Below, one piece after another: positions 57,960 to 64,000 of a stretch of 64,000 bases of DNA. This DNA is from Undaria pinnatifida. Lineage: Eukaryota; Sar; Phaeophyceae; Laminariales; Alariaceae. The position numbers and the translations under genes are program-made. The DNA lies in the NCBI GenBank assembly GCA_012845835.1, contig JABAKD010000009.1, positions 5,122,904 to 5,186,903 of the forward strand, read 5' to 3'. Every line of letters starts with the position of its first letter. The first letter of the stretch is position 1. Below the pieces are notes generated by a model. That model did not search any database, had not been told where the DNA came from, and worked only from the letters and a program-made list of their open reading frames with translations.

Positions 57960-59185
57960 TCTGCCTCGTTTTGCCGCTGCATATAATAAACACCTCCTTT
58001 ACGCAGTTGATATCACGTCATTATCTTTCTGACCATCCATGACGTAGTTTTCATTCTTTCCCCCCACCCCCCTCAAACCCCCCCTCCAAAGCCCCCTCTT
58101 TTCTCACCACCCGCACGATCGCCTAGACCTAGCACCACGCGTATAACAAGCCCCTACATATCTTTGATCTCACAGCCGGAGTATATCTGAATGTTATATG
58201 TGACCTAAACCTCCTAGAACCCCCCCCCCCTCTTCTCGCTCTCCCGTGCTCAAACGCCCTACCAAATACCGAAATCCGCCACATTAATAAACACTTCACG
58301 CACTGGATATCACCTCATTATCTTTCTAGAGCCATCCATGCCGCTGCTCCCCCCCCCCCCCCCCCCCCCCCTCCACCCCCCCCGCCCCGAACGCCCCCTC
58401 CTTCCCCACCACCCGCACAATCGCCTAGACCTAGCACCACACGTATAACAAACCCCTACGGGTATGCCACCTAAAGCCCTTCCTCCCCCCCCCCCCCCCC
58501 CGCCCCCACCCCCCACCTCACCACCCCCCCACCCCATCCCGCCCCCACCCCCTCGAACACTCCGCCCTCTACTCACTGATTGTACGACTTACAGGATATA
58601 CAGGATAAACTCATACATTCTTTCCAAAACCGTCACAGTTATCCCCTTGAAAGAATGTAGAGTTTCCACGCACAGATTGAGCCGCCCCACCCGCCTCACC
58701 CCCGCCCCAACCCCCCCCCCTATGATAAACTGGTGCATTTCTTCTTTTTTCCAAAACCATCAGATTTATCCCCTTGAAGGATTTATAGCTTCCACGCACA
58801 AATTGCCCGCCCGTACGCCCCCCCCCCCCCTCCCCCCCCCTCCGACCCCGCTCCCTTTTGATCAAAACCAGGCCCCCACGTCCTTAAAAAGTCCGCCCTC
58901 CCCTCACCGGTTATTCGACTTAGAGGACTCACTTGATAAACGGATGCATTTCCTTCCACAGCTGTAAGAGTTTGTCCCCCTCAGAAACGGGTTTTATAGT
59001 TTCCGCGCACAGACTGCCTAACATCACCCTGTTGACCCTGATAGCTACATTGTAGTTGCAAGGGGAGTCGCCGACCTATATCCTTAGTGAGGACACACAA
59101 CCCGTAATGCGCGCGATCGGAGTATCACACACAGCTTGCAAAGACGAGTTTCGACGAAATCTTCGATTTCACAGCTGGAGTGATT
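57960..59185 (-). repeat. R1 element with tandem poly-C-separated monomers
   Basis: On the minus strand R1 core (59185-59045) is followed by four or five monomers of ~170 bp, each with TGTGCG(C/T)GGAAACTATAAA, AAGGGGA-AAATCTGA, TTTATCA and a G-tract. Poly-C runs of 10-20+ bases at 58205, 58350, 58485 and 58820 separate them. The same organisation appears in the 6.78-8.33 kb pair. Long Pro- or Gly-rich frames here are artefacts. Confidence 0.8.
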
Positions 59186-59189
59186 TTTT

Positions 59190-62100
59190 TTTTTTTTTAT
59201 ACGAAATATATACTATTTTGCTGTTTTTCGTTTTTCGGGTTCATCGTACACTCAGGCGTGGGAAATCATTTCTGCAGCTGGTTTGAAATGCGATATATTT
59301 TTTAATTGTTTTTTTTATTATATCTCTTCGACTCAATACCTGTCTCAAAACGGTTTTTTGCATTGGATGCGGGCGTACAGCGTCCACACCATCGACATCT
59401 AGATTATCTCTAAACCGATCGAAACACGGTTGTTCGAGAACAGATTTCATGTTGCTCATGTTTGAGGAATTAGCTATCTGTTTGCTGGTCTTCCCTGCAG
59501 CGAAGAGATACGTGGCCGGGGTGACGAGGGGCGCGCTGGCGTCAAATTTGGATTGCTCGTCGCTTGTGTCATACCTACCTGCTACTTGTAGCTTAGGGCC
59601 TTTAGGAATACTTTCGAGTTCATGTCAGCGTCCGATGAGCCCGCCAATGGTTGTACTTAGCTTTGTGTGAGGAACGTCCGCGAGCAAGAAGAGCACTACG
59701 AATAAGATCATATGACCCCAACAAAAAAACACTTGTTTTAGCCAGCAGACGCTGCCCACTACATTATCGGCACAAATGAACTGCCTCGGGTGGTCTAGAT
59801 ATGGCAGCACCCTGTTTGCTGGAGACTGAAAACGCAGTCTGCTCGTGTTATATACGTGTACCCCTCGACTCGCACTACGATAGGGATAGCATATCTGCCT
59901 GGCTAAACAGTTGCTGCTGAATGACGAGGCTCCGTAAGCCAAAATCATCGGAAGCACACCCTTGCTCAGCGATTTGTTTTGTTTTCAATATCTAGGCGAT
60001 GAGTTTTCATTCGGCGGTCGCATTTTTTACTTGCGTCAGAAAGAGGTATGGGTTTAAGATGTGTTGAGATGTGTTAAGGTGCGTTGAGGGGTGTTAAGGG
60101 GTATAGAGCTCCTCAAGTGACGCTCATCGGCGCTCCTGCTCTTGGGACATGAGTGCGAGCTAACGGCCTAACATGGTTGTTTTCCCCTGCAGTGTCGGTC
60201 CAACTTTTGCGTACTAATACAGGGCTTTCACTGACCACCCATCCAGCGTGAGTCCAACTGGTAAAGCTCTACGAAGTGCCATGATGGGTGATAAAGAGTG
60301 AGCGGGAGGGCTGCTCCCGCTCATACACTAGCAGGGTAGGCTCAACTGGTGCCCGCACGATCCTGCACGTCGGAATGGACATTAAAGAAGGCGTTGCTAC
60401 CGCATCGTTACCTCGATCCTGTCAGGTGTTGGGGTTTCCAGCTTACTTTCACGTACAGTGAGTCTGCGTCTTGTTCGTGAGGCTTTCGGCACCACCGCTC
60501 GTGAATGGCTAATTGAACGGAGGGAATGGGTAACAGTTTTACTCCAGAAAAAATAAAACACATGGATAGCCGCGCTGCTTCCCCCAACAATACTACCCCC
60601 TATAAGCTCGTTCTTGCCCAAATCAGACCAACCCTCGCCTCGCTGTACACGCAGCGCCACTACTGGGCACTGGATGTCTGGCCAGTGCCACGTCGCCATA
60701 GCACTTCCATCAGAAACCCCTTTTGGCTAGCCCTTGTTAGTCTCGTGTCTTCTTTTTCGTGACAGCAAAGCTACAGCGTAACGAGAGCGAGTCGAAGCCG
60801 GAAGCCTGAGAAGGGCGACATTTTCGAGAAGGGCGACATTTTCCCTACTACAAGGTATTCGCAACGAGGAGCGGAAGCAGGGCCTTGTCGGAATCATCCT
60901 TCTCTGCCTTGGTCAAGAAAGTAGGGGGACGCGGGCTACGATAGAGGTAGCACTCTTTGGCTGAATCTTTTCGTGAATGACGGAATGACGGGGCTCCTTA
61001 ACCGAAAATCGTCCGAATTTTTCAACATTTCGTTTTCGCAACAACTTTCGTTGTATGCCTAAGCCGCGGGAATGCTCATCCCGTAGCGCTAGAAGTGTTG
61101 ACCCGGATTGTTTTTCGGGAGAGGCAAAGAGCTCCTTAATTGACGAAACCCAGAAAAAAAACTGCACCTCTGCCATACCATGCGTCGGGGACGGATGACC
61201 CTCGGGGTGTCCTCCGTGCATCTGCGCGTGCGGCGATAGGGTGGACACGCCCCGAACGTAATCGTTCCGTTTCAGCACTCACGAGAACACACATTTTTTG
61301 CACAACGATGCTTGCTCCCTGAGCGTCATTCCGCGGGAAGCTTGGCCAATCCACCCCTTTCGGACGGCGGTGGTGGTAAGTGTTGGTGCGGTAACAACAC
61401 CTGTCTTAATCGTCACTGGCCTCGCGAATTGTTTTCCGGCCTTCGTCAGCATCATTCATCATTCGACACTATGTTGAACGATCTAAGATATGCTTAATTG
61501 TGTGTGATGTCATCAACATGTACTTTGGCCGACACAGGAGCGGGCACATTTCGTAGGGCCTGCCTAGAGGTCCTCTGTCGTTTATACGCATACACAGTAG
61601 TATACATGCACCGCTATACGTCCTCGAAAGCAGCTCAGGTTCTCCTCCGTACATCACCAACCAGACCAGACCAATAAAACGCACGATATAGTGGCATTGC
61701 TTGCGCACGTTTTAAGCCACCAACAATCCCTTTATGTACTCCACACCCTCTTCGTGGCATGATGCTAGGCCTTGTAACCACCCGCATCGCATACCGAAGT
61801 CAACAGAAGATGTGAATGCTCTGCTCCACGTGCAGCGGCGCATGCTGAAGACATCATCGACAAACACATGGGTCCTCACTCGCCGAGCGGCGAACCTGCA
61901 ACGCTGAGAATGGGATATGATCAACGGAAAAAATGGCCAGGCAGTGTGCTGGTCTCTCCTTGTTTGCGGGAACTGGTATTACATGCACTTGCCTCATGGT
62001 AAGCCGCGGGACAAGATTTCGGGTGGTGGGTTGAAATTGAGAACAGGCATAAAAAAACTAGAAATTACTGCTACCATCAGCGCGTGAACCTTCCATCGGA

Positions 62101-62600
62101 ACCAGGCGTTCTACACACACAGACTGCGAACGCGCGTCCGTTGCGCTGTAACGATTCAGCGATATACTTCAGTGAATATGCCGAAGTCAAAGAGTGTAAC
62201 GTACCACAGCCACTGCAGCGTGGATTGACCGAAAACGCCACGACAAGTTGGTGTTAGGTCCCCAACTACGATTACTTAGGAGAAGTGTTGCTTGGCCTGC
62301 CTTCGCCCCTCTAGCTTTCGTGTACCTGGTATGATGCCGAGTTACAGAGCAGGATGAGATGCTTGGGGCTTATGTGTGTTGTATCGTCTGTAAGTGGGGC
62401 ATGTTTTCGCTCGGTTGAAGTGCACAAGTACGCCTAGAGTACAACTCGCCTGCGCGCCTATGATACACCCTTTTTTTCCTACTCGCGACCATTGCAAAGG
62501 CAGTGACCAACACCTACATTAGGTTATGTCCTTGGAGCTGTCGACACAATCTTTGTCGGCGCCGAGCACGGATGTGCACATTATTTTGGCTTTTGGGCGG
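59190..62600. other. Non-coding, nothing firm
   Basis: R5-type words at 59840-59990 and 60930-61190; a doublet GAGAAGGGCGACATTTTC (60809, 60827); TGTGTTGAGATGTGTTAAGG-type short tandem at 60058-60105. No family-level coding match in the open frames. Confidence 0.5.
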
Positions 62601-63910
62601 AGGTCCGCGGCAATGACCGCGGAACTTCCGTGGACTTCCGTGGGCGTTGCCACAGGCTACCGTGGAAAACCGGGGGTTTCCAAGGCACGGCTCATGGCAC
62701 TTTCATGGAAAACGCCACGGATATGGCCACGGCCGGTGCCGCGGTTTCGTCCAGGGCAAAACCCGCCGTATCAACCATGGAAACCTACGGAAGTCCGCGA
62801 CAATTGCCACGGCAGTTTCCGCGAAACCTGCCGAGGAAATTGCCACGACCATCCGCGGCGAATGCCACGGCAACGGGGCAATCACCACGGAAGTCCGCGG
62901 AAATCCGCGGCATTTTCCACAGCAGTTTCCGCGGACGTCAAGCCGAAGAAATTCCACGGCCATCCGCGGCCGTCCGCGGCCATCGCCACAGCAATCCTCC
63001 CATACGCGGCGATTACCACGGAGTTCCGTGGCAATTGCCACAGCACGTGCCGGGGTTCTGCCCGTGGCAAACCCCTTCGTACCAACCATGCCCACGGATG
63101 TCCGCGGCAAATGCCACGTCAGTTTCCGCGGAAACTGCCGAGCCACGGAAGTTCGTATGGGTTAGGGTTAGGGTTAGGGTTAGTTCCATAGTTTCGAATA
63201 TACAACAATCAAGACACCCACAGTGATGCACATTGGTTGACATTTCCAACCATTTTACCCCAGGGATGTCATCAGGGGTGACTTCGACCGGTTTTTGGTG
63301 TGGGTTAGGGTTAGGGTTGGAGTTAGGGTTAGTTCCATGGTTTTGAAAAATACATTAATGTGCGACAAGCTAAGTCCGCGGAAGTCCGCAGCAATTCCCA
63401 CTGAAGTTTCTGCGGACGGCCGACCGCAGCAATTTCTACGGTCATCCGCGGCCGTCCGCGGCCGTGGCCGTGAGTCTTGCCGTGGATGTACGCAGGCGTG
63501 TCCCATGGGTCTTTCCGTGGGTGTTTCCGATTACCTGTTCGTGGATGTCCGCGGACGTTTCCGTGGGCAAGTCCGTGGGTGTGTTCGTGGGCGTGTCCGT
63601 GGGTGTGTCCGTAGGCGTTGCCGTGGGTGCTTCCGTGGGTGACGGCGGCTTGCCGTGGTGTGCCGTGGGTGCTGCCGTGGAGATTGCCGTGGAGATTGCC
63701 GTGGAAATTGCCATGGCTAGCGCCAGAGACCTCCACGGTGTTCCGGTACTTGCCGCGTCATTCCGTGGAAGACCGTGCAATGTCCGTCGGAACCCGTGGA
63801 AGGTCCGCGGTAGCCCGTGGAATGTTCACGGTTGTCCGTCGAACGCCGTGGACATGGCCGTGGAATGCCGTGGAGGTCCATGGACACTGCCGCGGTGCTC
63901 CACCAAAAAG
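62600..63910. repeat. Dense array of degenerate CCGCGGA / TCCGTGG words
   Basis: Two blocks (62600-63150 and 63375-63910) built of variants of GCCACGGCAGTTTCCGCG / TCCGTGG(G)(T/A)G..., about 12-18 bases apart, with many CCGCGG palindromes. Frames of 147-221 codons on both strands are by-products of the lack of stop words. Confidence 0.85.
63155..63340 (+). repeat. Interstitial TTAGGG tracts, duplicated
   Basis: GGGTTAGGGTTAGGGTTAGG at 63159-63184, and GGGTTAGGGTTAGGGTTGGA plus GTTAGGGTTAG at 63302-63332. Both are followed by TTCCAT(A/G)GTTT(C/T)GAA, so the ~140-bp unit is duplicated. Four or fewer perfect units each, so not a telomere. Confidence 0.9.
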
Positions 63911-64000
63911 ACAATGTGCATCCCTCGCGACGAGCTAGATGTTCGTCCCTGCGAGTATTAAAACAGAACGCGGTGGCCGCAAGACTTCTCCCGACAGCTC

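Noticed and set aside
62526..63226. Frames of 147-221 codons on both strands
   Set aside because: All lie on the degenerate CCGCGGA array; composition follows the repeat word and both strands are open at once.
63155..63340. True telomere
   Set aside because: Only short imperfect TTAGGG runs followed by further unique and repeated sequence.

Overview
This is nuclear DNA of an intron-rich eukaryote. All 17 confidently mapped introns of the two linked minus-strand genes are GT-AG, most are 0.45-2.5 kb long, and they separate exons of about 60-250 bp. Short TTAGGG tracts, copia and gypsy retrotransposons, tRNA-derived SINE-like repeats and a hAT-like element fill most of the rest. I infer a stramenopile with a large repetitive genome, most likely a brown alga. 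That placement rests on architecture alone and is uncertain.

Layout. 0-9.8 kb: repeats only (an AAAAG-containing mobile repeat, tRNA-like SINEs, a degenerate ~200-bp tandem array at 3.58-4.70 kb, and a large inverted repeat pair at 6.78-8.33 kb). 9.8-13.7 kb: decayed Ty3/gypsy element on the minus strand. 13.7-17.68 kb: non-coding, with small repeats. 17,681-22,215: complete-ended Ty1/copia element with two 438-bp LTRs and a 5-bp target duplication, but a damaged interior. 22.2-24.0 kb: non-coding. 23,995-45,316 (minus): the host genes, described below. 45.4-51.0 kb: repeats. 51,087-52,175: non-autonomous hAT-like element with an 8-bp target duplication. 52,354-55,424: gypsy remnant with 392-bp LTRs and an internal fold-back. 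55.5-59.2 kb: tandem tRNA-like repeats and poly-C-rich repeats. 59.2-62.5 kb: little recognisable. 62.6-63.9 kb: dense array of a degenerate CCGCGGA/TCCGTGG word with TTAGGG tracts.

The main result. On the minus strand I could reconstruct, exon by exon with consistent splice phases, a full-length homologue of bacterial HoxX/HypX (formyl-THF-dependent, CO-forming [NiFe]-hydrogenase maturation factor; 11 exons, 45,316-33,100). It is followed in the same direction by a full-length FolD-type methylene-THF dehydrogenase/cyclohydrolase (8 exons, 30,996-23,995). FolD makes 10-formyl-THF, the substrate of HoxX, so the two form a logical two-step module. The phases at the junction also permit a single fused HoxX-FolD protein. 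Eukaryotes are not known to use [NiFe]-hydrogenase, so this pair probably does something else with formyl-THF (formyl-CoA or CO formation, or THF recycling). The FolD part also departs from its family at two otherwise conserved motifs.

The mobile elements form a second theme. Both LTR elements whose two LTRs I could identify (copia and the second gypsy element) carry inverted duplications of their own coding sequence, as if template switching during reverse transcription were common here. The HoxX introns and 5' end are heavily invaded by repeats, one of which reaches a splice donor and another the putative first exon.
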